A model generated the notes under the pieces. It had not been told where the DNA came from and did no database searches. It saw only the letters and a list, made by a program, of their open reading frames with translations. Positions 1 to 7,550 of a stretch of DNA of 8,966 nt are shown one piece after another. The stretch comes from Tannerellaceae bacterium (GTDB lineage Bacteria; Bacteroidota; Bacteroidia; Bacteroidales; Tannerellaceae). The stretch is from assembly GCA_031273385.1 (NCBI GenBank), contig JAISRY010000247.1, forward strand, positions 1 through 8,966, read 5' to 3'. The number at the start of each line of letters is the position of its first letter. The first letter of the stretch is position 1. The position numbers were made by a program, and so were the translations under genes.

Positions 1-498
1 CTCTGGCTTTCCGAAATACCGGACGAATCGTACAAACGGTTTATCCGCGACAAGTTCGAGGAGCACCGGCGGAGCATCGACGACGACGCCATTGATTTCA
101 TTCTGTGGTGGACATTCACCCATACCTATTACACACAGATTATCTGTAACGGCGTATTTGCCAATTGCGGCGACAGGGTCACCCTGGATAAGGTCAAGCA
201 GGTATGCGAAAACCAGTTGGACATGCAGCGATTTACCTTTATGCAATACCGCAATATACTAAGCCCCGTCCAATGGCAGCTATTGCTGGCGATCGCCAAG
301 GAGGGCGCCGTCGCCGAGCCGCAGTCGCAGAAGTTCCTGCAAAAATATAAGATCGGTTCGCCCTCGTCAGCTAAAAAAGCGTTAGAGGCGCTTTTGGCCA
401 AGGAGATGATCTATACCGTCGAACGGGAGGAGAAGACGGCCTACCGCGTCTATGATGTTTTTCTGATGCGCTGGCTCGAGCGAACGTTCCATGTGTAG
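1..498 (+). CDS. C-terminal part of a probable AAA-type ATPase (ATP-binding protein), 5' end outside window
   Basis: The frame is open from base 1 to the TAG at 496-498 and gives 165 residues with no start, so the gene begins upstream. The visible part would follow the nucleotide-binding core; no Walker A or B motif is present. It is helical and charged. A stretch around residues 85-155 (from PVQWQLLLAIAKEG to the end) reads like a winged-helix domain, and the end has the pattern YRVYDVFLMRWLER. That last pattern (Y-x-V-x-D-x-F-hydrophobic-x-x-W-L) is familiar from the C-terminus of prokaryotic ATPases of the archaeal-ATPase/AAA group, which are common in Bacteroides. The assignment rests on this resemblance only. 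Cellular role and substrate are unknown. The gene converges on eno and ends just before the shared terminator at 504-538. The internal ATG at 217 is not a credible start because the frame is open and protein-like upstream of it. Confidence 0.6.
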   Translation, partial: LWLSEIPDESYKRFIRDKFEEHRRSIDDDAIDFILWWTFTHTYYTQIICNGVFANCGDRVTLDKVKQVCENQLDMQRFTFMQYRNILSPVQWQLLLAIAKEGAVAEPQSQKFLQKYKIGSPSSAKKALEALLAKEMIYTVEREEKTAYRVYDVFLMRWLERTFHV

Positions 499-503
499 GA
501 TAG

Positions 504-538
504 AAAAGAGGCTGCCCCCACAGGAGGCAGCCTCTTTT
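504..538. terminator. Bidirectional intrinsic terminator between the ATPase gene and eno
   Basis: A perfect 13-bp inverted repeat, AAAAGAGGCTGCC at 504-516 and GGCAGCCTCTTTT at 526-538, encloses a 9-nt loop. The A-run on one side and T-run on the other give a U-tract to transcripts from either strand. It starts six bases after the TAG of the plus-strand gene and lies about 50 bases beyond the eno stop on the minus strand, so it can end both convergent transcripts. Confidence 0.9.
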
Positions 539-565
539 CGTTTACAATGCTGCGGCGGTACATAT

Positions 566-590
566 ATATTAATGTACGCGTACATTAATA

Positions 591-591
<1 letters not shown>
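566..591. repeat. 26-bp perfect palindrome touching the eno stop codon
   Basis: The half-site ATATTAATGTACG at 566-578 is followed without a spacer by its exact reverse complement at 579-591. The last base of the palindrome is the third base of the eno TAA (593-591 on the minus strand). In eno mRNA it could form a hairpin of about 11 bp with a 4-nt loop directly at the stop codon, upstream of the terminator at 504-538. As DNA it looks like a dimeric protein-binding site. Neither role is shown by the sequence. Confidence 0.85.
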
Positions 592-1895
<1,304 letters not shown>

Positions 1896-1910
1896 TCAGT
1901 TTAAACACTG

Positions 1911-1918
1911 CAAAGATA
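1911..1918 (-). promoter_or_regulatory. Probable eno promoter, -7 element
   Basis: The minus strand reads TATCTTTG here, an exact match to the Bacteroidetes -7 consensus TAnnTTTG. It would give a 5' untranslated region of about 30 AT-rich bases before the eno ATG at 1874. No convincing TTTG-type -33 element is seen at the usual spacing upstream (toward higher coordinates), where the DNA is G-rich on this strand. Confidence 0.6.
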
Positions 1919-1982
1919 ACGACAACTCGCCAGACTTCCCCCACCATCGCGAAACAAAAATCATTCTTCCCCCTCAGAAAAA

Positions 1983-2006
1983 CCCCTCCCCCCACCCTTC
2001 CCGCCC
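1983..2006 (-). other. G-quadruplex candidate upstream of the eno promoter
   Basis: Read on the minus strand this stretch has five G-runs of 3, 3, 3, 6 and 4 bases separated by loops of only 1, 2, 1 and 1 bases. Runs of at least three Gs with such short loops are the strongest class of G-quadruplex motif. Two further five-base runs lie nearer eno, as CCCCC on the plus strand at 1938-1942 and 1969-1973. The motif ends about 65 bases upstream of the eno -7 element. Folding and function are inference. Confidence 0.6.
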
Positions 2007-2066
2007 GTTTTTCCTCCCGAAGGACTAACAACCGGATAATGAGCGGCTCCTCTTCGGGACGTGAAT

Positions 2067-2144
2067 AACTAATGACGGGGTCGGGAACAACTCGTCGTCT
2101 CACAGCTGTGAAACCATTAGTTGTTCCCGACCCCGTCATTAGTT
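2067..2144. repeat. Long perfect inverted repeat (26-bp arms) with a palindromic loop
   Basis: Arm 2067-2092 is exactly the reverse complement of arm 2119-2144, with no mismatch over 26 bp. The outer flanks 2060-2066 and 2145-2151 pair partially, with a few mismatches. The 26-base spacer 2093-2118 contains its own perfect 10-bp palindrome, CACAGCTGTG, at 2101-2110. The arms carry the same unit that makes up the 22-bp-period array to the right, so the structure is two repeat arrays meeting head to head. There is no A-rich/T-rich flank as expected for an intrinsic terminator. Confidence 0.9.
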
Positions 2145-2224
2145 GTTCCCGAGCCAATCACGAGTTGCCCGGTATGTAGGTATGAGTTGCCCGGCATATC
2201 GTCATAAATTGCCCGTTTGCCGGT
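2115..2224. repeat. Five tandem 22-bp units, partly degenerate
   Basis: Five units start at 2115, 2137, 2159, 2181 and 2203, each exactly 22 bp. Units 1 and 2 share the 16-base core CATTAGTTGTTCCCGA. Unit 3 has CACGAGTTGCCCGG, unit 4 TATGAGTTGCCCGG and unit 5 CATAAATTGCCCG. The A of the AGTTG (or AATTG) core falls at 2119, 2141, 2163, 2185 and 2207, always 22 apart. The last six to eight bases of each unit vary. Inverted copies continue to the left, clearly at 2092 and more weakly at 2070 (AGTTATTC on the minus strand). The period is close to two DNA helical turns, which would put every core on the same face of the helix. No ORF in this stretch looks like a protein. Confidence 0.85.
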
Positions 2225-2252
2225 AAAATCGGATAAAAAAGGGCGATAATAT

Positions 2253-2282
2253 TTTGATGTTTAAAAAAAGAGTGTACCTTTA
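2253..2282 (+). promoter_or_regulatory. Probable promoter of the leu operon
   Basis: TTTG at 2253-2256 is followed after 18 bases by TACCTTTA at 2275-2282, matching the Bacteroidetes -33 TTTG and -7 TAnnTTTG elements in seven of eight bases of the latter (final A instead of G). Transcription would start near 2287-2290, leaving a short lead before the leader-peptide ATG at 2306. It lies about 30 bases right of the last 22-bp repeat unit. Confidence 0.65.
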
Positions 2283-2305
2283 CGGCGATTTAATGCAATC
2301 GAACG

Positions 2306-2380
2306 ATGATACAGCAGTGTGCAAACGGTTTGAATCTTTCTCTCATTATTATTCTACTCTGGGGACAGGATAGGAAGTGA
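2306..2380 (+). CDS. Leu/Ile-rich leader peptide of the leu operon attenuator
   Basis: A 24-codon ORF, ATG at 2306-2308 to TGA at 2378-2380. Residues 9-20 read LNLSLIIILLWG, giving five Leu codons (2330, 2336, 2342, 2354, 2357) and three consecutive ATT Ile codons (2345-2353), plus one Ile at residue 2. Such density of the operon's own end products in a very short ORF before a terminator is the hallmark of ribosome-mediated transcription attenuation. The Ile codons are ATT, whereas the operon's structural genes mostly use ATC, and the Leu codons include the less common CTT, TTG and CTA rather than CTG. The stop codon lies inside the 5' antiterminator arm (2371-2382), so a ribosome that reaches it would cover that arm. 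No Shine-Dalgarno sequence is seen. The peptide itself probably has no function after synthesis. The analogy is with leu and ilv leader peptides of enterobacteria; homology is not claimed. Confidence 0.85.
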   Translation: MIQQCANGLNLSLIIILLWGQDRK

Positions 2381-2433
2381 GATTCTTTTGCGCGACTGAA
2401 CGATAAAATAAAAAGAGCCTTTCTCACTTCCTA
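2371..2433 (+). promoter_or_regulatory. Antiterminator of the leu leader
   Basis: TAGGAAGTGAGA at 2371-2382 is the exact reverse complement of TCTCACTTCCTA at 2422-2433, a 12-bp perfect helix. The 3' arm takes up half of the terminator's 5' stem (2422-2427) plus most of its loop, so antiterminator and terminator cannot form together. A third segment, TCTCAT at 2341-2346 within the control codons, can pair with GTGAGA at 2377-2382 (one G-U), a possible weak 1:2 helix. The logic would be: a ribosome stalled on Leu/Ile codons leaves 2371-2382 free and the operon is read; a ribosome reaching the stop covers it and the terminator forms. Confidence 0.8.
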
Positions 2434-2452
2434 CGGTGAGAGAGGCTTTTTT
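2411..2452 (+). terminator. Attenuator terminator before leuA
   Basis: The arm at 2411-2427 pairs with 2436-2452 over 17 positions, with two G-U pairs and no mismatch, around the 8-base loop TTCCTACG. The 3' side ends in six Ts (2447-2452). It stands about 40 bases before the leuA ATG and after the leader peptide, so it can only work as a conditional terminator within the operon leader. Confidence 0.9.
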
Positions 2453-2483
2453 GATTGGAGAAACAATACTAACAGATAGGAAT

Positions 2484-2489
2484 AGGAGG
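2484..2489 (+). promoter_or_regulatory. Strong Shine-Dalgarno sequence for leuA
   Basis: A full AGGAGG lies four bases before the leuA ATG at 2494. This fixes the leuA start. Such a sequence is unusual in Bacteroidetes, where most genes (including eno and the leader peptide here) lack one. Confidence 0.7.
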
Positions 2490-2493
2490 AAAG

Positions 2494-3990
2494 ATGTCAG
2501 AAAGAGTATTTATTTTCGACACCACGTTGCGGGACGGCGAACAGGTGCCCGGGTGCCAATTGAACAGCATTGAGAAGATTCAGGTGGCTAAGGCGCTGGA
2601 AGAATTGGGCGTGGATGTGATCGAAGCGGGATTCCCCGTTTCCAGTCCGGGAGACTTTAAGAGCGTGGTCGAAATCGCTAAGGCGGTGACCTGGCCAACC
2701 ATCTGCGCACTGACGCGGGCGGTGGAGAAAGATATCGACGTCGCCGCCGAAGCGCTGAAATATGCCAAGCGCGGACGGATCCACACCGGTATCGGGACGT
2801 CCGATTACCATATCCGGTACAAATTCAACTCCACCCGCGAAGAGATCCTCCAACGGGCGGTCGCCTGCGTTACGTATGCCAAACGGCTGGTGGAAGACGT
2901 GGAATTTTATGCCGAAGATGCCGGGAGGACGGAGAATAGCTACCTCGCGCAGGTGGTGGAAGCCGTCATAAAAGCCGGCGCGACGGTGGTCAATATCCCC
3001 GACACAACCGGCTACTGTCTGCCCGGCGACTATGCCGCAAAGATCCGCTACCTGATGGAACATGTCGAGGGGATACACAAAGCCGTCATCTCCACCCATT
3101 GCCACAATGACCTCGGCATGGCGACGGCCAACACCATACAGGGCGTGATGAGCGGGGCGCGGCAGGTGGAAGTGACCGTCAACGGGATCGGCGAACGCGC
3201 CGGCAATACCTCTCTCGAAGAGATCGCGATGATCTTCAAAAGCCATCGGGAGATGGGCTTCGCTACCAACATCAACAGCCAGAAGATTCACGGCATCAGC
3301 CGTATGGTTTCCAGCCTGATGAATATGCCCGTTCAGCCCAACAAAGCGATCGTAGGGCGTAATGCCTTTGCCCATTCCTCGGGAATCCACCAGGACGGCG
3401 TACTGAAGAACCGCGAAAGCTACGAAATCATCGACCCCAGGGAGGTCGGTATCGACGACAACGCCATCGTGCTGACCGCCCGCAGCGGCCGCGCCGCGCT
3501 GAAGCACCGCCTGCATCTCCTCGGCGTCGATCTCGAGCAGGAGAAGTTGGACAAGGTATATGAAGATTTCCTTAAGCTGGCAGACCGCAAGAAAGATATC
3601 AACGACGACGACGTCCTGATGCTGGCCGGAAAAGACCGCACCGCCATGCAACGCATCAAATTGTGCTACATGCAGGTCACCTCCGGTATCGGGCTAAAGC
3701 CGGTGGCCAGCGTGTGCCTGGACATCGCAGGGGAGAAGTTTGAGGCGGCGGCTTCGGGCAACGGCCCGGTCGACGCGGCCATTAAGGCGATCAAATCCAT
3801 TATCCACCGCACCATGACCATCCAGGAGTTTCTCATCCAGGCCATAGACAAGGGCAGCGACGATATGGGGAAAGTTCACATGCAGGTGGAGTACGACGGG
3901 AACGCCTACTATGGCTTTGCCGCCAATACGGATATCATCGCCGCCTCGGCCGAAGCCTTTATTGATGCGATTAATAAATTTGTGAAATAA
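2494..3990 (+). CDS. leuA: 2-isopropylmalate synthase
   Basis: This enzyme condenses 2-oxoisovalerate with acetyl-CoA to 2-isopropylmalate, the committed step to leucine, in the cytoplasm. The protein has 498 residues, within the range of the bacterial LeuA type. The TIM-barrel catalytic domain covers roughly residues 4-270 and begins with DTTLRDGEQ at 9-17 (metal-binding D9 and catalytic R13-D14). [10 protein letters not shown] at 46-55, typical of isopropylmalate synthases, and the metal ligands H202 and H204 in HCHND follow. [13 protein letters not shown] is at 231-243 and the linker-region histidines H294 and H299 are in [12 protein letters not shown]. The end (about 390-498) is the LeuA dimerisation/regulatory domain that binds leucine for feedback inhibition in known relatives, with SGNGPVDAA at 421-429. 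The start follows AGGAGG. The gene is first in the operon, behind the attenuator. The specific PVSSPGD motif is why this copy, rather than the one at 6042-7550, is called leuA. Confidence 0.95.
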   Translation: MSERVFIFDTTLRDGEQVPGCQLNSIEKIQVAKALEELGVDVIEAGFPVSSPGDFKSVVEIAKAVTWPTICALTRAVEKDIDVAAEALKYAKRGRIHTGIGTSDYHIRYKFNSTREEILQRAVACVTYAKRLVEDVEFYAEDAGRTENSYLAQVVEAVIKAGATVVNIPDTTGYCLPGDYAAKIRYLMEHVEGIHKAVISTHCHNDLGMATANTIQGVMSGARQVEVTVNGIGERAGNTSLEEIAMIFKSHREMGFATNINSQKIHGISRMVSSLMNMPVQPNKAIVGRNAFAHSSGIHQDGVLKNRESYEIIDPREVGIDDNAIVLTARSGRAALKHRLHLLGVDLEQEKLDKVYEDFLKLADRKKDINDDDVLMLAGKDRTAMQRIKLCYMQVTSGIGLKPVASVCLDIAGEKFEAAASGNGPVDAAIKAIKSIIHRTMTIQEFLIQAIDKGSDDMGKVHMQVEYDGNAYYGFAANTDIIAASAEAFIDAINKFVK

Positions 3991-4003
3991 AACGAAGCAC
4001 GCC

Positions 4004-5404
4004 ATGAGCAAGACATTATTTGAGAAAATCTGGGAGAAGCATGTCGTCGATACGCTTCCCGACGGGACGACGCAGCTGTATATCGACCGTCTTTTCTGCC
4101 ACGAAGTGACCAGTCCGCAAGCCTTTGCCGGACTGCGCGAACGCGGCCTGAAGCCTTTCCGTCCGGAGCGGGTGACCTGTATACCGGATCACAACGTCCC
4201 GACGCTCGGGCAGGACAGGCCGATCGCCGATCCCGTCTCGCGCAACCAGGTCGATACGCTTGAGCGGAACGCCCGGGACTTCGGCCTCGCCTATTACGGC
4301 CTGCGCCATCCCAAGAACGGGATTATCCATGTCGTCGGGCCGGAGACAGGGCTCACGCAGCCCGGCATGACCATCGTCTGCGGCGATTCGCACACCTCGA
4401 CCCACGGGGCATTGGGCGCCATCGCTTTCGGCATAGGCACCAGCGAAGTGGAGATGACGCTCGCCACCCAGTGCATCATGCAGCGCAAACCGAAGACCAT
4501 GCGCATCACCGTCGACGGGACGCTGAACCCTCTCGTCACGGCAAAGGACATCGCCCTCTATATCATCCGGCGGATGACGACCGGGGGAGCGACCGGCTAC
4601 TTCGTCGAATACGCCGGCGAAGCGATCCGCCGCACCACCATGGAGGAGCGCCTGACGATCTGCAACCTCTCCATCGAGATGGGCGCGCGCGGCGGTATGA
4701 TCGCCCCCGACGCCGCGACGTTCGATTACCTGAAAGACCGTGAGTTCGCGCCCCGCGGCACAGCGTGGGAACAGGCGCTGGCCGGTTGGCAAACCTTATA
4801 CAGCGATGCGGACGCGCGCTTCGATCGTGAAGTGTTGTTCCACGCCGAAGATATAGAGCCGATGATCACCTACGGAACCAACCCCGGCATGGGTATGGGC
4901 GTGCGCGAGACGATCCCCCTCCCCGAAGAGGTCGACGAGGCGGGGCGCGTGTCGTACGTCAAGTCGCTCGGCTATATGGGCTTTACCGCCGGCGAACCGG
5001 TACGGGGAAAGAAAATCGACTATGTCTTCCTCGGAAGCTGCACAAACGGGCGGATCGAAGATTTCCGCGCCTTTGCCCAATTGGTCAAGGGGAAGAGAAA
5101 GGCGCCGCACGTCACGGCATGGCTCGTTCCGGGAAGCTGGCTGGTCGAAAAGCAGATACGTGCCGAGGGGATCGACACGCTATTGCGCGATGCCGGCTTT
5201 GAGCTGCGCCAACCGGGCTGCTCGGCATGTCTGGCTATGAACGACGATAAGATTCCCCAGGGGAAATATGCCGTATCGACATCCAACCGTAATTTCGAGG
5301 GACGCCAGGGGCCTGGCGCGCGGACGATCCTTGCCGGCCCGTTGGTGGCCGCCGCCGCCGCCGTCACCGGCGAAATCACCGACCCGCGGGATATCGCCCC
5401 CTAA
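4004..5404 (+). CDS. leuC: 3-isopropylmalate dehydratase large subunit
   Basis: With LeuD it forms the aconitase-family isomerase that interconverts 2- and 3-isopropylmalate; the same enzyme can isomerise citramalate in organisms with that route. The protein is 466 residues, normal for bacterial LeuC. The three cysteines that hold the 4Fe-4S cluster are C346 (GSCTNGR), C406 and C409 (PGCSAC). Other aconitase-family landmarks are PDHNVPT at 61-67, [11 protein letters not shown] at 126-136, GTSEVEM at 145-151 and the C-terminal [13 protein letters not shown] at 427-439. The ATG lies 13 bases after the leuA stop and gives [15 protein letters not shown], the family's usual N-terminus. Only a weak Shine-Dalgarno-like stretch precedes it, and the short gap fits the same transcript as leuA. 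Coding GC is high, which leaves long antisense frames open, but none is protein-like. Confidence 0.97.
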   Translation: MSKTLFEKIWEKHVVDTLPDGTTQLYIDRLFCHEVTSPQAFAGLRERGLKPFRPERVTCIPDHNVPTLGQDRPIADPVSRNQVDTLERNARDFGLAYYGLRHPKNGIIHVVGPETGLTQPGMTIVCGDSHTSTHGALGAIAFGIGTSEVEMTLATQCIMQRKPKTMRITVDGTLNPLVTAKDIALYIIRRMTTGGATGYFVEYAGEAIRRTTMEERLTICNLSIEMGARGGMIAPDAATFDYLKDREFAPRGTAWEQALAGWQTLYSDADARFDREVLFHAEDIEPMITYGTNPGMGMGVRETIPLPEEVDEAGRVSYVKSLGYMGFTAGEPVRGKKIDYVFLGSCTNGRIEDFRAFAQLVKGKRKAPHVTAWLVPGSWLVEKQIRAEGIDTLLRDAGFELRQPGCSACLAMNDDKIPQGKYAVSTSNRNFEGRQGPGARTILAGPLVAAAAAVTGEITDPRDIAP

Positions 5405-5442
5405 GCTTCTTGAGAGGCATCCATTAAATACAGTAAAAAGAG

Positions 5443-6045
5443 ATGAAAGAGAAATTCAATACACTAACGTCCACCTGCGTGCCGCTCCCGTTGGAGAATG
5501 TGGACACCGACCAGATCATACCGGCGCGCTTCCTGAAAGCCACCACGCGCGACGGCTTCGGAGACAACCTGTTTCGCGACTGGCGGTACGACGACTCCGG
5601 ACATCCCGTCCCCAACTTCGTACTGAACGGCAACCGTTACAAAGGACAGATCCTCGTGGCCGGTAAGAACTTCGGCAGCGGCAGTAGCCGCGAACATGCC
5701 GCATGGGCGATCACGGGCTACGGCTTCCGGGCGGTCGTCAGCAGCTTCTTTGCAGATATTTTCAAGAACAATTCGATGAACAACGGCCTGTTGCCCGTCG
5801 TCGTCACGCCGGAGTTCCTGGCCGGCATCTTCCGTTCGGTAGAGGCCGACCCCCGCGCCACGCTGACGATCGACCTCCCCGCACAGGCCATTACCAACGA
5901 TGCCACCGGGCAGTCGGAACGCTTCGACATCAACGCCTACAAAAAAGACTGTCTCGTCAACGGATTGGACGATATCGACTACCTGCTCTCCAACAAGTCC
6001 AGGATAGAGGCCTACGAACAACGACAAAAGGAACAGTTGCTATGA
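5443..6045 (+). CDS. leuD: 3-isopropylmalate dehydratase small subunit
   Basis: This is the swivelling-domain partner of LeuC. Its 200 residues are the length of the bacterial LeuD type. NVDTDQIIPARF at 19-30 and the substrate-specificity loop region GKNFGSGSSREHA at 74-86 are diagnostic, followed by GFRAVVSSFFADIFKNNSMNNGLLPV at about 94-119. The start lies 38 bases after the leuC stop; AAAGAG lies close before the ATG, a weak ribosome-binding match. Its TGA overlaps the ATG of the next gene (ATGA at 6042-6045), so translation of the two is probably coupled. Confidence 0.97.
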   Translation: MKEKFNTLTSTCVPLPLENVDTDQIIPARFLKATTRDGFGDNLFRDWRYDDSGHPVPNFVLNGNRYKGQILVAGKNFGSGSSREHAAWAITGYGFRAVVSSFFADIFKNNSMNNGLLPVVVTPEFLAGIFRSVEADPRATLTIDLPAQAITNDATGQSERFDINAYKKDCLVNGLDDIDYLLSNKSRIEAYEQRQKEQLL

Positions 6046-7550
6046 TCGAAATAATGGATACTACCCTCCGCGACGGGGAACAGACCTCCGGCGTCTCTTT
6101 CGCGGCGCATGAGAAACTGGGTATCGCGCAGGTCTTGCTGGGCGAACTGGGCGTCGACCGCCTGGAGATCGCCTCGGCGCGCGTATCGGACGGGGAGTTT
6201 GACGGCGTCAAACGTGTCGTCCAGTGGGCGCAACGTACCGGAAACCTCCCGAAGCTTGAAGTGCTGGGATTTGTCGACGGCGACGTCTCGCTCTGCTGGA
6301 TAGAAGAGGCGGGTTGCCGCGTCATGAACCTGCTCTGCAAAGGCTCCTACAAACATGTTACCGAACAGCTCCGCATGACGCCGGAGCAACACTTCGCCCA
6401 TATCCGCGAAGCGGTACTCCTGGCCGGGGAGAGGGGGATCGACGTCAACGTCTACCTCGAAGACTGGTCGAACGGGATGCGCAACTCCCCCGACTATGTA
6501 TACCGGATGATGGACGCCCTGAAAGAGCTGCCCGTCCGCCGTTTCATGCTGCCCGATACGCTGGGTATCCTGAACCCGTCGAATACGTTCGAATACTGCC
6601 GGGCAATGATCGGCCGTTACCCCGCGCTGCGCTTCGACTTCCACGCACACAACGATTACGACCTCGCCGTAGCGAATGTCTACTCCGCCATACGCGCCGG
6701 CATACAGGGTATCCATACGACCGTCAACGGCTTGGGCGAACGGGCGGGAAACGCCCCGCTAAGCAGCGTCCTGGCGGTGATTAAAGACCAGTTGGGAGAA
6801 GAGACGAACCTGAAAGAAGAAAAGATAAACCGCGTCAGCCGGCTGGTGGAGAGCTATTCGGGCATCCATGTCGCCCCGAACAAACCGATCGTCGGGGAAT
6901 CCGTCTTCACCCAATGCGCCGGCATACACGCCGACGGCGACAGCAAGAACAACCTCTACTTCAACGAACTGCTCCCCGAACGTTTCGGCCGTATCCGCGA
7001 ATATGCCCTGGGCAAAACGTCCGGTAAGGCCAACATCCGGAAGAACCTTGAAGCCCTCGGCATCGACATGGACGAAGAGACGATGAGGAAAGTGACCGGA
7101 CGCATCATCGAACTGGGCGATAAAAAGGAGATGGTCACGCAAGAAGACCTCCCCTATATCATCAGCGACGTGCTGCACCAGGATATGACGGAACAAAACA
7201 TCAAAATCCTGAATTATTCCTTATCTTTGACGCAGGGATTACGCCCGGTGGCGACGCTCAAGATAGAGATCAACGGCGAGAAATACGAAGAATCAGCCTC
7301 CGGGGACGGACAGTACGACGCGTTCATGCGTGCCTTGCGGAAGATATACGGCAACCTGAGCCGCCCGTTCCCCATGCTGACGAACTATTCCGTATCCATT
7401 CCCCCCGGAGGACGCACCGACGCATTTGTCCAGGCTGTCATCAGTTGGAACTACGCCGGAGTAGACTTCAAAACCCGCGGGCTGGACGCCGACCAGACCG
7501 AAGCCGCCATAAAGGCGACAGTGAAAATGCTTAATAAAATAGAAGGATGA
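6042..7550 (+). CDS. cimA: LeuA-family acyltransferase, probable (R)-citramalate synthase
   Basis: A second LeuA-like synthase of 502 residues. It has the DRE-TIM core with DTTLRDGEQ at 6-14, metal ligands H201 and H203 in HAHND, GLGERAGNAPL at 230-240, H295 in CAGIHADG and a LeuA-type regulatory domain from about 385 to the end (SASGDGQYDAF at 418-428). It is clearly diverged from the leuA product at 2494. The PVSSPGD motif is replaced by ASARVSDGE (44-52), so it probably uses another 2-oxo acid. The likely reaction is pyruvate plus acetyl-CoA to citramalate, which LeuCD and LeuB would turn into 2-oxobutyrate for isoleucine. That assignment is inferred from context (shared LeuCD and LeuB, Ile codons in the leader). 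A second isopropylmalate synthase is the alternative, and a homocitrate synthase is less likely. The start at 6042 overlaps the leuD stop. An open frame continues upstream to 5703 but only inside leuD. Confidence 0.7.
   Translation: MIEIMDTTLRDGEQTSGVSFAAHEKLGIAQVLLGELGVDRLEIASARVSDGEFDGVKRVVQWAQRTGNLPKLEVLGFVDGDVSLCWIEEAGCRVMNLLCKGSYKHVTEQLRMTPEQHFAHIREAVLLAGERGIDVNVYLEDWSNGMRNSPDYVYRMMDALKELPVRRFMLPDTLGILNPSNTFEYCRAMIGRYPALRFDFHAHNDYDLAVANVYSAIRAGIQGIHTTVNGLGERAGNAPLSSVLAVIKDQLGEETNLKEEKINRVSRLVESYSGIHVAPNKPIVGESVFTQCAGIHADGDSKNNLYFNELLPERFGRIREYALGKTSGKANIRKNLEALGIDMDEETMRKVTGRIIELGDKKEMVTQEDLPYIISDVLHQDMTEQNIKILNYSLSLTQGLRPVATLKIEINGEKYEESASGDGQYDAFMRALRKIYGNLSRPFPMLTNYSVSIPPGGRTDAFVQAVISWNYAGVDFKTRGLDADQTEAAIKATVKMLNKIEG

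Noticed and set aside
2067..2144. Insertion sequence or transposon remnant
   Set aside because: There is no transposase-like frame between or beside the arms and no clear target-site duplication; the arms are the same 22-bp-period unit as the adjoining array.
2115..2224. CRISPR array
   Set aside because: Unit length is 22 bp with only 6-8 variable bases, the cores degenerate along the array, part of it is inverted and no cas gene is near.
2211..2244. Possible hairpin GCCC...GGGC with inner CCG/CGG before the leu promoter
   Set aside because: The paired segments are only 3-4 bp with large unpaired gaps; too weak to call a terminator or operator.
2293..2373. Alternative short leader ORF starting at the ATG at 2293
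   Set aside because: Its translation is rich in Ser, Thr and Tyr with one Leu, so it lacks regulatory codons; the overlapping frame from 2306 has the Leu/Ile run and ends inside the antiterminator.
2497..3651. Long minus-strand open frame (384 codons) opposite leuA
   Set aside because: It is antisense to a well-conserved leuA, and its translation is rich in His, Asp, Val and Gly without any known motif. High third-position GC in leuA suppresses stop codons on the opposite strand.
4016..4792. Minus-strand open frame (258 codons) opposite leuC
   Set aside because: Shadow of leuC caused by high GC; Arg- and Gly-rich translation without motifs.
5703..6041. N-terminal extension of the second LeuA-family synthase inside leuD
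   Set aside because: The frame is open but the translation is Arg-rich and unlike the family. The family N-terminus ([14 protein letters not shown]) starts exactly at 6042, at an ATGA overlap.
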